Made by a program: the position numbers and the translations under genes. This document shows, in pieces, positions 57,011 through 64,000 of a DNA stretch of 64,000 nt. Numbering within the stretch: position 1 is the first letter of the stretch; each line of letters opens with the position of its first letter. Source of the DNA: Candidatus Sulfotelmatobacter sp. (lineage in GTDB: Bacteria; Acidobacteriota; Terriglobia; Terriglobales; Acidobacteriaceae); the NCBI GenBank assembly GCA_030041215.1, contig JASHOH010000169.1, positions 1 to 64,000 of the forward strand, read 5' to 3'. The notes under the pieces are model-generated. The model was not told the origin of the DNA, did no database searches, and saw only the letters and a program-made list of their open reading frames with translations.

Positions 57011-58384
57011 TTACTTCAAATGCACTGCCGCTTCGGTCTCTTTATACTCGCCGGCGCTCTTCTTCACTTTCGGCATTCCATACTTCGGTTTGATCGCGTG
57101 GCAGCCTTCTTCGCAGAAGACGCCGCCTTCGGCTGATTCCGGCGTCGGCATCGGAGAGTTCACCGCGATCTCGCGCTCTTCTTCTATCACCCGCTCGACA
57201 TCCGCAATCAATTCCGCGTTTTGCTGGCTGGCCAGCCATTTCTTTTCTTTCACCAGATAATTCTCAAAGCGTGCAATCGGGTCGCGCTTCTTCCAGAAGT
57301 CGAACAGCGCTTTCGGCACATACGCCGCCGCATCGTGAATGGCGTGGCCTTTCATGCGCATCATCTTCGCTTCAATCATCGTGGGACCCTCGCCACGGTG
57401 GGCGCGTTCAACAGCTTCATGCGCCGCGTCGTAGACCTGGCATGCGTCGGTGCCATCGACAATCACTGCCGGAATGCCATATCCAATGGCGCGCTCAGCG
57501 AGATCTTTGCAGCGGTACTGCATCTCCGACGGAGTCGAATACGCCCACTCGTTGCTCTCGACCACAAGCACCAGCCCAAGATTCTGCACGGCGGCGAAGT
57601 TGATACCCTCGTAGGTGACGCCGGTCGACTGGCCTCCGTCGCCGATGTAGGTCATGACTGCGATGTTGCGTCCCTGCAGGCGTGCACCCACTGCCACGCC
57701 CGCCATCACGGGAATCAGGTCGCCGAGCATGGAAATCGGCGAAACCATGTTGCGCTTTTCGATGTCGCCGAAGTGCGAGGTGCCGTCGCGGCCTTTGGTT
57801 GGCGAATCGGCCTTGGCCATGTACTGCATCATTACGTCCGACGGATGAAAGCCGCGCACCAGCAGCGACCCCTGATTGCGAATCATGGGCGCGAACCAGT
57901 CGTCTTTGTCGAGCGCGTAGGCCGAGGCGCACGAGCAGGCCTCCTGGCCGAGGCCGAAATAAACTCCTCCGACCACTTTGCCCTGCTTGTAGAGATTTTC
58001 GAGCGCAGTCTCCATTTTGCGGTTGAGCAGCATGTAGCGGTAAATCTCGATTGCCTGCTGCTTGCTGAGATATTTGGAGTCGCGAATCGGAGGCACGGCT
58101 GCGCTCAGATCGCCTTCGACTTCGTAACGTACGTGGCCGTCTTTCTCCGTGGCCTGGCGGACGATGTAGTTCGGGTGCTCGAGGCGGTAGTCGGGGATGG
58201 AGTAAGTGCGGAGAGAATGGTCATGTGGGGACAGCCGCCCTCGGCTGTCCGGCCGAGCGGAACTCGACTGACCCTCTTGGGGTGCCCCATTTCTCGCCGC
58301 TTTTGCGAGAAGTGGGGCCTTTGGCCCGTTGCGCGGGCGGTTGCCGTTCGAGTTCGCTTTGGATTTTGTTTTTTTGTTGGGCAT
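57011..58384 (-). CDS. 2-oxoacid dehydrogenase E1 alpha subunit with repeat-derived N-terminal tail
   Basis: E1alpha carries the thiamine-diphosphate site and is reductively acylated with E1beta. The TPP-binding motif is GDGGQSTGVTYEGINFAA (Gly-Asp-Gly, then Asn about 13 residues on). YLLNRKMETALENLYKQGKVVG and the RNQGSLLVRGFHPSDVM region are also typical. I start at the ATG at 58384 (the frame opens further upstream, at a TTG at 58408). Residues about 19-52 are encoded by repeats and contain low-complexity RNGPKAPLLAKAARNG, so the natural start may lie downstream. The catalytic body begins near TYSIPDYRLEHPNYIV. Confidence 0.93.
   Translation of the reverse strand: MPNKKTKSKANSNGNRPRNGPKAPLLAKAARNGAPQEGQSSSARPDSRGRLSPHDHSLRTYSIPDYRLEHPNYIVRQATEKDGHVRYEVEGDLSAAVPPIRDSKYLSKQQAIEIYRYMLLNRKMETALENLYKQGKVVGGVYFGLGQEACSCASAYALDKDDWFAPMIRNQGSLLVRGFHPSDVMMQYMAKADSPTKGRDGTSHFGDIEKRNMVSPISMLGDLIPVMAGVAVGARLQGRNIAVMTYIGDGGQSTGVTYEGINFAAVQNLGLVLVVESNEWAYSTPSEMQYRCKDLAERAIGYGIPAVIVDGTDACQVYDAAHEAVERAHRGEGPTMIEAKMMRMKGHAIHDAAAYVPKALFDFWKKRDPIARFENYLVKEKKWLASQQNAELIADVERVIEEEREIAVNSPMPTPESAEGGVFCEEGCHAIKPKYGMPKVKKSAGEYKETEAAVHLK
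58229..58330. repeat. Palindromic repeats, family D, inside the E1alpha coding sequence
   Basis: Two hairpins lie side by side. GGACAGCCG (58229-58237) pairs with CGGCTGTCC (58242-58250) around a 4-nt loop. CCCCATTTCTCGC (58285-58297) pairs with GCGAGAAGTGGGG (58305-58317) around a 7-nt loop, with one G-T wobble. They are read in frame as the low-complexity N-terminal tail of E1alpha. Confidence 0.82.
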
Positions 58385-58527
58385 ATGAATGCGGCGCGGA
58401 AGGCGCAATGTATTGATGGTATCGCGAGAAGCGGAATAGGGCTAGGGTTCGTGGGGAGTAGGTGGGCAAGGGTATGAGAATTTTTCGCTCGATCAGTCCA
58501 ATTCCCGAGAAACCACAGGGTCAACAT

Positions 58528-58869
58528 TCACCGTGGACTAAATGTGCCCGGCTTGTCCTTTTTTACTCGTACCTTTGCGGCCGGAGAGAATGCCGCCGCC
58601 GATACGAATACGTCGTAGAAGCTGGCCGGCACCGTTGCGGAATATCCCCCGTTTGTATCTGTCATGACGCTGACATCGGAGTCGATGCCGATTTTGTCGG
58701 TCAGCCCGACCTTGCTTCCGGCGGGGTCCCAGTGGACGAGGACTCTCGCATTGGCAATCACCGCGCCTTCTACGTGGCGGACTATGCCGGAGATTCCGGG
58801 CTTGGTTTGGGAGACGGCCGGGAGCGAAAGACGGCTGAACAGTAACAAACAGATGGCGATCCTTCTCAT
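58528..58869 (-). CDS. Small secreted protein with a carboxypeptidase-regulatory-like domain
   Basis: The 113-residue product has a signal peptide (RIAICLLLFSRLSLPAVSQ) and a single carboxypeptidase-regulatory-like beta-sandwich (GISGIVRHVEGAVIANARVLVHWDPAG, TDTNGGYSATVPASFYDVFVSAAAFSPAAKVRVKKD, by motif). A good aggagtc site precedes the ATG at 58869. It follows lipB by 14 bp on the same strand. This small stand-alone domain has no known partner here; the domain also starts the TonB receptor at 26577. Confidence 0.75.
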   Translation of the reverse strand: MRRIAICLLLFSRLSLPAVSQTKPGISGIVRHVEGAVIANARVLVHWDPAGSKVGLTDKIGIDSDVSVMTDTNGGYSATVPASFYDVFVSAAAFSPAAKVRVKKDKPGTFSPR

Positions 58870-58883
58870 TAAGACTCCTCTGT

Positions 58884-59969
58884 TCATCCCCACGTGAGGC
58901 CTTCTTCTTTGTGAAGCTTGCGTAACTCCTCCGGCACTTGCATCGGCACGCCCACTGTTCTTCCCAACAGCGCGTCGACCGTATCGACCCACAGCATCTG
59001 GCTCTGGAAGACGACTCCGAAGTTGCGCGAGATGCATTCGGCAACGGCGTTGAGATCGAGCGCGCGGCCAAGCTCACACTGCATCGAGGTCACCGGCTTT
59101 GACGTGATGCCGCAGGGGATGATCAGGTCGAAGTAGCTGAGGTCGGTGTTGACGTTGAGTGCGAATCCGTGCGAGGTGACGAAGCGCGAGATGTGCACCC
59201 CGATGGCGGCGAGCTTAGCTTCCGCTGCCTCGCGCAACTTTACTTTTGTGCGCTCCTCTCTATTGTCATCCCGAGCGGAGAAGGACGATTCCGTTAGGAA
59301 TTGTCCTTCGTAGTCGAGGGACCTTGTCTTTGCTGGTCGCGCCGTCGACGCAGGGTTCCTCGACTCCAGAGAACTTGATTCGCTTCGCGAATCGTTCTCT
59401 TCCGCTCGGGATGACAATTCTTTCGTGTCGGTTGCAGCGCGACTGAAGTCGCGCCCCTTCAAAGCTATGTCGTCCGTCCAGACACCGGTCAGGCCGGGGA
59501 TGCGCTTGGTTGCGATGCCGAAATCGGCGCAGGTGCGCATCAGGACTTCTTCAAGGCCGCGCACGAAATCGACGGCGCCGAGGTGCTTGCGGGCAACCCC
59601 AAGGTCCCTCGACTCGCCGTCGCTTTCGCTCCGGCTTGCTCGGGATGACAATGAGTTGGAGTTCGTTGAGGAACGAGCAAAGCCGCGCAGATCGAAAATC
59701 GGATAGCCGACGATCTGGCCGGGGCCATGAAAAGTCACGTCGCCGCCTCTGTCACAGTCGAAGAGCTCGACTCCGCGCTGGGCGATCCGTTCCCGCGACG
59801 CGATCACGTTGGCAGCTTTGGCATTGTGGCCCAGCGTGATGACCGGCTTGTGCTCGAGCAGCAGAAGCACGTCGCCGATTTTTTCTTCTTTGCGCAAAGC
59901 GACGAGCTGCTGCTGCATGCGCAGCCCCATCGCGTAATCGACGGTGCCGAGTTGGACGACGGAGATCAA
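58884..59969 (-). CDS. lipB: Octanoyltransferase LipB with two repeat-derived in-frame insertions
   Basis: LipB moves octanoyl from acyl carrier protein to lipoyl domains, the first step in making lipoyl groups for E2. The motif GGDVTFHGPGQIVGYPIFDLRG (75-96), GLTGVWTDDIALKG (160-172), AKLAAIGVHISRFVTSHGFALNV (Lys252) and IIPCGITSKPVTSMQCELG (Cys286) are conserved. The protein has 361 residues, about 110 more than usual. The surplus lies in two segments, residues about 99-127 and 169-250, both encoded by dispersed repeats. The conserved core, including the acyl-transfer Cys and Lys, is intact. It heads a possible unit with the small secreted protein and E1alpha. Confidence 0.93.
   Translation of the reverse strand: MISVVQLGTVDYAMGLRMQQQLVALRKEEKIGDVLLLLEHKPVITLGHNAKAANVIASRERIAQRGVELFDCDRGGDVTFHGPGQIVGYPIFDLRGFARSSTNSNSLSSRASRSESDGESRDLGVARKHLGAVDFVRGLEEVLMRTCADFGIATKRIPGLTGVWTDDIALKGRDFSRAATDTKELSSRAEENDSRSESSSLESRNPASTARPAKTRSLDYEGQFLTESSFSARDDNREERTKVKLREAAEAKLAAIGVHISRFVTSHGFALNVNTDLSYFDLIIPCGITSKPVTSMQCELGRALDLNAVAECISRNFGVVFQSQMLWVDTVDALLGRTVGVPMQVPEELRKLHKEEGLTWG
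59220..59465. repeat. Nested palindromic repeats, families A and B, inside lipB (insertion 2)
   Basis: A family A element fills about 59264-59420: gtcatcccgagcggagaagg on the left and ttccgctcgggatgacaat on the right, with cgagggaccttgtctttgct inside, nearly the phrase in the copy at 56815-56925. A family B hairpin (gttgcagcgcgactgaagtc / gcgccccttcaaagc) follows at 59428-59466. Both are translated in the lipB frame as residues 169-250. Confidence 0.9.
59589..59675. repeat. Family A repeat fragment inside lipB (insertion 1)
   Basis: caaggtccctcgactcgccg ... tccggcttgctcgggatgac is a half-element of family A in inverted orientation. It encodes the Ser/Arg-rich residues about 99-127 of LipB, between the GYPIFDLRGF and GAVDFVRGLEEVL segments, which are normally close together. 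Confidence 0.8.
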
Positions 59970-60002
59970 GTTCGTAACGGCGGATTTACGCGGACAAAAT
60001 CA

Positions 60003-60112
60003 TTTCACCACGGAGACACAGAGTCACGGAGAAAACAAATGCATAGATCCTTCGCTCCGCTCAGGATGGCAAGACCGATTTTTCTCCGTGACTCCGTGCC
60101 TCCGTGGTGAAT
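60003..60112. repeat. Long inverted repeat, family E, with a nested element
   Basis: A 31-bp left arm (60004-60034, ttcaccacggagacacagag onward) and right arm (60081-60111, ending cgtgcctccgtggtgaa) pair at 29 of 31 positions around a 46-nt centre. The centre holds gatccttcgctccgctcagg, a family A fragment. It sits between the lpdA stop codon and the lipB start and may be a bidirectional terminator. Confidence 0.88.
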
Positions 60113-61527
60113 TAGCCATTAATCGCGATCCCATACACGCTGTTCGCCGCGTCGAGCATGGCTTCAGACAAAGTCGGGTGCGCGTGGATCGTCCACATCA
60201 GATCTTCCACCGTGGCTTCAAGTTCCATGGCGGCTACGGCTTCGGCGATCAACTCTGTCGCCTGCGGGCCGATGATGTGCACGCCCAAAATTTCGTCGTA
60301 GTCGGCGTCGCTGACGATTTTGATGAAGCCTTCGTGCTGGCCGACGATCGACGCGCGCGAATTCGCAGTAAAGGGGAACTTGCCGATTTTCACATTGTAT
60401 CCAGCTTCGCGGGCTTTCGCTTCGGTCAGGCCGACGCTGCCGATTTCGGGATGACAGTACGTGCAGCCCGGAATGTGCTCGGGGTTGATTGGCTTGCCGG
60501 GCTTGCCGGCAATTTTCGCGACGGCGCATATCGCTTCCATCGCTCCGACGTGCGCCAGTTGCGGCGTGCCGAGCACGATATCGCCGACAGCGTAGATGCC
60601 CGGTTCGGCGGTTTGCATCCAGGAATCGGTTTTGATGAATTCGCGCTCGGGCTTGATTTTTGTGCGCTCGAGGCCGATGTTCGCAGTTCGCGGCTTGCGG
60701 CCAACGGCGATCAGAATCTTTTCGGCTTCGATTTTCTGCTGCTTGCTATCGACTGTGATCGTGACGGCCACCCCGGATTTTGTCTTATCGACTTTGTCGA
60801 CCTTTGCGCTGGTGTGAAAATTGATGCCGCGCTTGCGGAAGGCGCGGGCAAGTTCTTTTGAGACTTCTTCATCTTCGACTGGCACAAGCCGCGGCAGCAT
60901 TTCAATGATTGTCACTTCGCAATCGAACGAGCGATAGATCGAGGCGAACTCCACTCCCACTGCACCCGCTCCCACGATCACCAGCGATTTTGGAATCTCT
61001 TTCAGGCTGAGAATCTCGATGTTGGTGAGGACGCGGTCACTCGGTTCGAGTCCGGGGAGCATTCGTGCTTCCGAGCCGGTTGCGAGAATCACGTTTTTCG
61101 CCTTCACATGATTCGCTTTGCTATCAGCGACCACTTCCACGGTGAACACGCCGTTCTGCGCGCCGCCAGTGAGCTTGCCGTAGCCGCGAATGGTTTCGAC
61201 CTTGTTTTTCTTCATTAGAAATTCGAGGCCTTTGGCGTGTTTGGTCACGATTTTCTGTTTGCGCTCCTGAACGGCGGCCCAGTTGAGCTTGCGCGAATCG
61301 ACGCCTTCGATGCCGAATTCTTTCGCGTCTTTCAGGTGGTCCCAAAGCTCGGCGTTGAACAGCAGCGCCTTCGTAGGAATGCAGCCGACGTGCAGGCAGG
61401 TGCCACCGAGAACGTTATCTTTCTCGATCAGCGCGGTCTTCAGGCCCCATTGGCCGGCGCGGATGGCGGCGGTGTATCCGGCGGGACCGCTGCCGATGAT
61501 GGCGACATCGTAGATGGTTTCGGGCAA
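60112..61527 (-). CDS. lpdA: Dihydrolipoyl dehydrogenase (E3)
   Basis: E3 reoxidises the dihydrolipoyl group of E2 with FAD and NAD. The 471 residues carry the FAD motif IIGSGPAGYTAAIRA, the redox disulfide GGTCLHVGCIPTK (Cys44, Cys49), the NAD motif VIVGAGAVGVEFASI, and the dimer-interface HAHPTLSE with the catalytic His450 and Glu455. Start is ATG at 61527. The stop overlaps the start of the long inverted repeat at 60003-60112, which separates it from lipB. It is likely used by the E1-E2 complex downstream on the same strand. Confidence 0.97.
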   Translation of the reverse strand: MPETIYDVAIIGSGPAGYTAAIRAGQWGLKTALIEKDNVLGGTCLHVGCIPTKALLFNAELWDHLKDAKEFGIEGVDSRKLNWAAVQERKQKIVTKHAKGLEFLMKKNKVETIRGYGKLTGGAQNGVFTVEVVADSKANHVKAKNVILATGSEARMLPGLEPSDRVLTNIEILSLKEIPKSLVIVGAGAVGVEFASIYRSFDCEVTIIEMLPRLVPVEDEEVSKELARAFRKRGINFHTSAKVDKVDKTKSGVAVTITVDSKQQKIEAEKILIAVGRKPRTANIGLERTKIKPEREFIKTDSWMQTAEPGIYAVGDIVLGTPQLAHVGAMEAICAVAKIAGKPGKPINPEHIPGCTYCHPEIGSVGLTEAKAREAGYNVKIGKFPFTANSRASIVGQHEGFIKIVSDADYDEILGVHIIGPQATELIAEAVAAMELEATVEDLMWTIHAHPTLSEAMLDAANSVYGIAING

Positions 61528-61611
61528 AGTGATGCTCCTCTGTAAGGAAAGATGATGACGGGCAAACGAATGATTCTAGAACAGCAGGAAGTGGAGGGGC
61601 AAAATTGCAGG

Positions 61612-61668
61612 CGTCATCCCGAGCGGAGCCGCCGGTCAAGGCGCGTGGCTTCGGAATGACGCCATAGA
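61612..61668. repeat. Dispersed palindromic repeat, family A
   Basis: cgtcatcccgagcggagccg ... gtggcttcggaatgacgcc is a near copy of 54955-55008. It occupies the gap between rpsA and lpdA. Confidence 0.8.
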
Positions 61669-61682
61669 GAAATAGTTGGAAT

Positions 61683-63563
61683 TTAATTCCCTTCGTTGCT
61701 GGCGCGCTTCCAGGAGATGAGCTCGCCAATCGTGGAGCTGGTGCTCGAGACCGGCTGCCTGTAAGCCTCGACTTCGGAGCGAGATGCCTCTTCGCCCACG
61801 GCGCGGATGCTGAGTCCGACTTTCTTATCGTCGGGGCTCATCTTGATGATCTTGAAGTCGTGCTCGAAGCCCGGCTCGAGATGCATGGGCTGGCCGTTGC
61901 CGTCGACTGCTTCGGATTTGTGGCACAGGCCTTCGACGCCATCTGCGATTTCGACAAACGCACCGAAGGCCGCTACACGCAAGACCTTTCCGTGCAGCAC
62001 GTCGCCAATGTGATGCATCTCGAAGAAAGTTTCCCAGACATCGGGCTGGAGTTGCTTTACTCCGAGAGATAGGCGGCGCTTGTCCGGCTCAATCGCCAGT
62101 ACAACCGCCTTCACGCGGTCGCCCTTTTTCAATACTTCCGAAGGATGCTTCACGCGCTTGGTCCAGCTCAGGTTGCTGACGTGAACCAGGCCATCGATGC
62201 CGTCTTCGATTTCAATGAACGCGCCGAAGTCGGTGAGGTTGCGCACGCGGCCTTCGACCGTGGCGCCCACGGGGAATTTGTCGTGCAGCGCATCCCAGGG
62301 ATTGGCGGCCAGTTGCCGCATTCCAAGCGATATGCGCCGCTCGGCGGGATTCACATTGAGCACCACGCACTCGACCTGGTCACCAACGTTGACCAGCTTC
62401 GAGGGATGCTTCATCCGCTTCGACCACGTCATCTCGCTGACGTGAACCAGGCCTTCGATGCCCTGTTCGAGTTCGATGAAGGCCCCGTAATCAGTCACGC
62501 TGATGACACGTCCAGAAACGTGCGCGCCCACCGGGTAGCGATGCTCCGCATCAAGCCAGGGATCGGGCGTGAGCTGCTTGAATCCGAGTGAAACGCGCTG
62601 CTTTTCTTTATCGTACTTCAGAACCTTGACCTGAATTTGATCGCCGACGTTGACCAGATCGCGCGGGTGAGTGAGGCGTCCCCAGGACATGTCGGTGATG
62701 TGCAGCAGGCCGTCGAGTCCGCCGAGATCGACGAATGCACCGTAGTCGGTGAGATTCTTTACTACACCAGTGAGCACGGCACCTTCTTCTAGGTGCTCGA
62801 GCGTCTTGGAGCGCTTCTCGTTCTGCTCGGCTTCAAGCAATTCCTTGCGCGAAACAACGATGTTGCCGCGCTTCTTGTTGACCTTGATCACACTCACGTC
62901 GATGGTGTGGCCGATCATGCCATCGAGATTGCGAATGGGGCGCAGATCGACCTGCGATCCGGGGAGAAATGCGCGCGCGCCGAGAATATCGACCGTCAGG
63001 CCGCCCTTGGTCCGCTCAATGACCTGAGCTTTGATGGGCTTTTTCTCGTGATGGGCCTTCTCGATCAGGTCCCAGGCATGAATGCGCGCGGCTTTCTGGT
63101 GGGATAGATTGACGTAGCCTTCCTCGGCCTCGCCCTTCTCGCGCATGACGTCGATTTCGTCGCCAGGACTGAACTTGGGCTTGCCCTCGTGATCGAGAAC
63201 TTCCGAGAGCGGCAACAGGCCTTCCAACTTCGCGCCAATATCGACGACGGCGTGGGTCGGCGTCAGTTTAAGAACAGTTCCCTTAATAACGCGGTCATCA
63301 GCCTCGGCCTCTTCGGTTTCCGTAGTGAAGCTCTCAAGCGCTGAAGCGAAATCTTCGCTGGCACCCTTGTCTTCAGCGGGTGGCGCAGATTGGGGCGGTT
63401 CTGCAGCGGCGTTTTGGGTTGAAGGCGATGCGGCTGGAGACTCCTGCAGAGCCGAAATTTGTTCGGGCGTGTTGTGATTGGTGGATGTGGCGGTCACCGG
63501 TTCTGTTTCGGTTGCGACTGCGGTGGATGTATCGGAATTATGGCTGGCGGTGTCTTCAAACAA
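61683..63563 (-). CDS. rpsA: 30S ribosomal protein S1 homologue (six S1 domains)
   Basis: S1 binds mRNA on the small ribosomal subunit. After an acidic, Thr/Ala/Pro-rich N-terminal tail (1-90) there are six S1-fold RNA-binding repeats, at about residues 92-160, 176-243, 263-333, 348-418, 435-505 and 522-592. Repeats 3-5 show the canonical KNLTDYGAFVDLGGLDGLLHITDMSWG, VTDYGAFIELEQGIEGLVHVSEMTWS and LTDFGAFIEIEDGIDGLVHVSNLSWT patterns, described by motif. The final repeat has a shorter, Cys-containing variant (GVEGLCHKSE). Length is 626 residues, longer than E. coli S1 mainly because of the N-terminal tail. A strong promoter lies upstream. Confidence 0.94.
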   Translation of the reverse strand: MFEDTASHNSDTSTAVATETEPVTATSTNHNTPEQISALQESPAASPSTQNAAAEPPQSAPPAEDKGASEDFASALESFTTETEEAEADDRVIKGTVLKLTPTHAVVDIGAKLEGLLPLSEVLDHEGKPKFSPGDEIDVMREKGEAEEGYVNLSHQKAARIHAWDLIEKAHHEKKPIKAQVIERTKGGLTVDILGARAFLPGSQVDLRPIRNLDGMIGHTIDVSVIKVNKKRGNIVVSRKELLEAEQNEKRSKTLEHLEEGAVLTGVVKNLTDYGAFVDLGGLDGLLHITDMSWGRLTHPRDLVNVGDQIQVKVLKYDKEKQRVSLGFKQLTPDPWLDAEHRYPVGAHVSGRVISVTDYGAFIELEQGIEGLVHVSEMTWSKRMKHPSKLVNVGDQVECVVLNVNPAERRISLGMRQLAANPWDALHDKFPVGATVEGRVRNLTDFGAFIEIEDGIDGLVHVSNLSWTKRVKHPSEVLKKGDRVKAVVLAIEPDKRRLSLGVKQLQPDVWETFFEMHHIGDVLHGKVLRVAAFGAFVEIADGVEGLCHKSEAVDGNGQPMHLEPGFEHDFKIIKMSPDDKKVGLSIRAVGEEASRSEVEAYRQPVSSTSSTIGELISWKRASNEGN

Positions 63564-63731
63564 GGTTATGCCTCTCTGCTGTGCCTCGCACTGGGTGCGG
63601 GATGCGGGACCTGCTTAGCGGACTGCTGGAGTGAGTCGTTAGGTTGTGTTGGGCCCACCCTGGCGAGTGAACTCTAACAATCCCAGCTGCCGGACGTTTC
63701 ACAGAAACCCGCGTCCAAAGGGAACTTCTCG

Positions 63732-63761
63732 ACTATAGCAATGGCTTGTGAACAGTGTCAA
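63732..63761 (-). promoter_or_regulatory. Sigma-70-type promoter of rpsA
   Basis: On the minus strand, a perfect TTGACA (63756-63761) is followed after 18 bp by TATAGT (63732-63737, five of six consensus bases). This is the best promoter in the window and fits a highly expressed ribosomal gene. Confidence 0.75.
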
Positions 63762-63817
63762 ACCTAAATTCTCGCGCAGGTTAAAGGAGTGTTGCAGTGA
63801 AGAAATGTCATCTAATA

Positions 63818-63935
63818 GCAGTCGGCATTCAGCACTCAGCCTTCAGCTGTTTGAACTCTGAATTGCAATTCTGATGCTGATATTCGACTGTCCGTCGCCC
63901 AATGCTCACCACTCAGTGCTGACTGCCGGCATCCT
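63818..63935. repeat. Intergenic repeat, family F
   Basis: agcagtcggcattcagcact, cagccttcagctgtttg and tcaccactcagtgctgactg resemble the repeats at 51418-51475 and 51830-51905. The arms cattcagcactcagc and actcagtgctgac are imperfect inverted repeats. Confidence 0.5.
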
Positions 63936-63956
63936 CATCTGCTACTCTGCCGTGAA

Positions 63957-64000
63957 ATGGATTATCTTTGGACGCCGTGGCGCTATGCTTACGTCTCAAG
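63957..64000 (+). CDS. HIT family hydrolase, N-terminal fragment (cut by window edge)
   Basis: The last 44 bases encode MDYLWTPWRYAYVS, which matches the start of HIT-family proteins of the type that begin M-D-x-L-W-T-P-W-R. Such enzymes hydrolyse nucleotide conjugates such as Ap4A. The catalytic His triad lies beyond the window, so only the family is proposed. Confidence 0.65.
   Translation, partial: MDYLWTPWRYAYVS

Larger units (their letters stand above)
63564..63956. other. Intergenic region before rpsA, with a promoter and a family F repeat
   Basis: The rpsA leader of about 160 nt begins near 63725. Farther right, 63818-63935 is a family F repeat (cagtcggcattcagcactcagc ... actcagtgctgactgccgg). 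The promoter of the HIT-type gene is not visible. Confidence 0.5.

Noticed and set aside
57221-58477. 418-codon open frame antisense to E1alpha
   Set aside because: Antisense shadow of E1alpha; protein sequence is low-complexity and matches no domain.
59944-60861. 305-codon open frame antisense to lpdA
   Set aside because: It runs through the palindromic repeat and is the mirror of lpdA, with His- and Asp-rich residues typical of antisense readings.
1-64000. tRNA, rRNA, CRISPR array, complete insertion sequence or integrase
   Set aside because: I looked through the intergenic regions for tRNA arms, evenly spaced direct repeats and transposase motifs and saw none. A covariance-model search would settle the RNA question.

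Overview
The window looks like a chromosome segment of a soil Acidobacteriota, probably Terriglobia or a relative. This rests on family content, not on a database match. The signs are a 1,138-residue Oar-like TonB-dependent receptor with an N-terminal carboxypeptidase-regulatory domain, a GWxTD-domain protein, a DUF5996 protein, several small outer-membrane beta-barrels, and many short palindromic repeats between and inside genes.

Layout. 1-5.3 kb: an acetamidase/formamidase-type amidase (cut by the window edge), a small membrane protein, DUF5996, a UBP-type zinc finger, an RNase H-like protein and CarD. 5.4-10.5 kb: ruvX and mltG on the minus strand, then a LolA/LolB-like lipoprotein, a MacB/FtsX-type permease and a secreted protein ending in VPxVHV repeats. 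10.6-18.4 kb: ftsQ-ftsA-ftsZ, a transpeptidase-only PBP behind a sigma-54-type promoter, and a frameshifted PAS/GGDEF diguanylate cyclase. 18.4-22.5 kb: a minus-strand operon of efflux adaptor, ABC ATPase and GT-C glycosyltransferase, followed by a second copy of the ATPase 3' end. 22.6-35 kb: an envelope region with the GWxTD protein, a CarReg/beta-barrel protein, the TonB receptor, a TPR protein, a PagL-like deacylase and two tandem beta-barrels. 34.9-41.3 kb: panB and panC separated by an Imm-like protein and a lipoprotein, then an EF-hand alpha/beta hydrolase, a 3-methyladenine glycosylase, Bcp and a Pro/Ser-rich secreted protein. 41.4-52.6 kb: a phage-like accessory island with an S24-type regulator, a zinc-ribbon/sigma-4-like pair, a tyrosine phosphatase, a 1,671-residue tail-fibre-like secreted protein and holin-like small genes. 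52.6-61.5 kb: a 2-oxoacid dehydrogenase cluster (E2, cytochrome c, E1beta, E1alpha, lipB, lpdA) interrupted by a toxin-antitoxin pair. 61.7-64 kb: ribosomal protein S1 and the first codons of a HIT-family gene.

How the genes fit together. E1alpha, E1beta, E2 and E3 form one complex. LipB supplies the lipoyl group that E2 carries on Lys43. FtsQAZ and the PBP serve division and wall synthesis, with MltG also acting on the wall. PanB and PanC make pantothenate for coenzyme A, which the dehydrogenase uses.

The most unusual signal is that dispersed palindromic elements, normally intergenic here, lie in frame inside the coding sequences of lipB (two insertions), ftsQ (C-terminal tail) and E1alpha (N-terminal tail). 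Other points of interest are the duplicated ATPase 3' end around the glycosyltransferase gene, the S24-like regulator lacking its catalytic lysine beside a 12-bp inverted repeat, and the tail-fibre-like giant gene. No tRNA, rRNA, CRISPR array, complete insertion sequence or integrase was seen.
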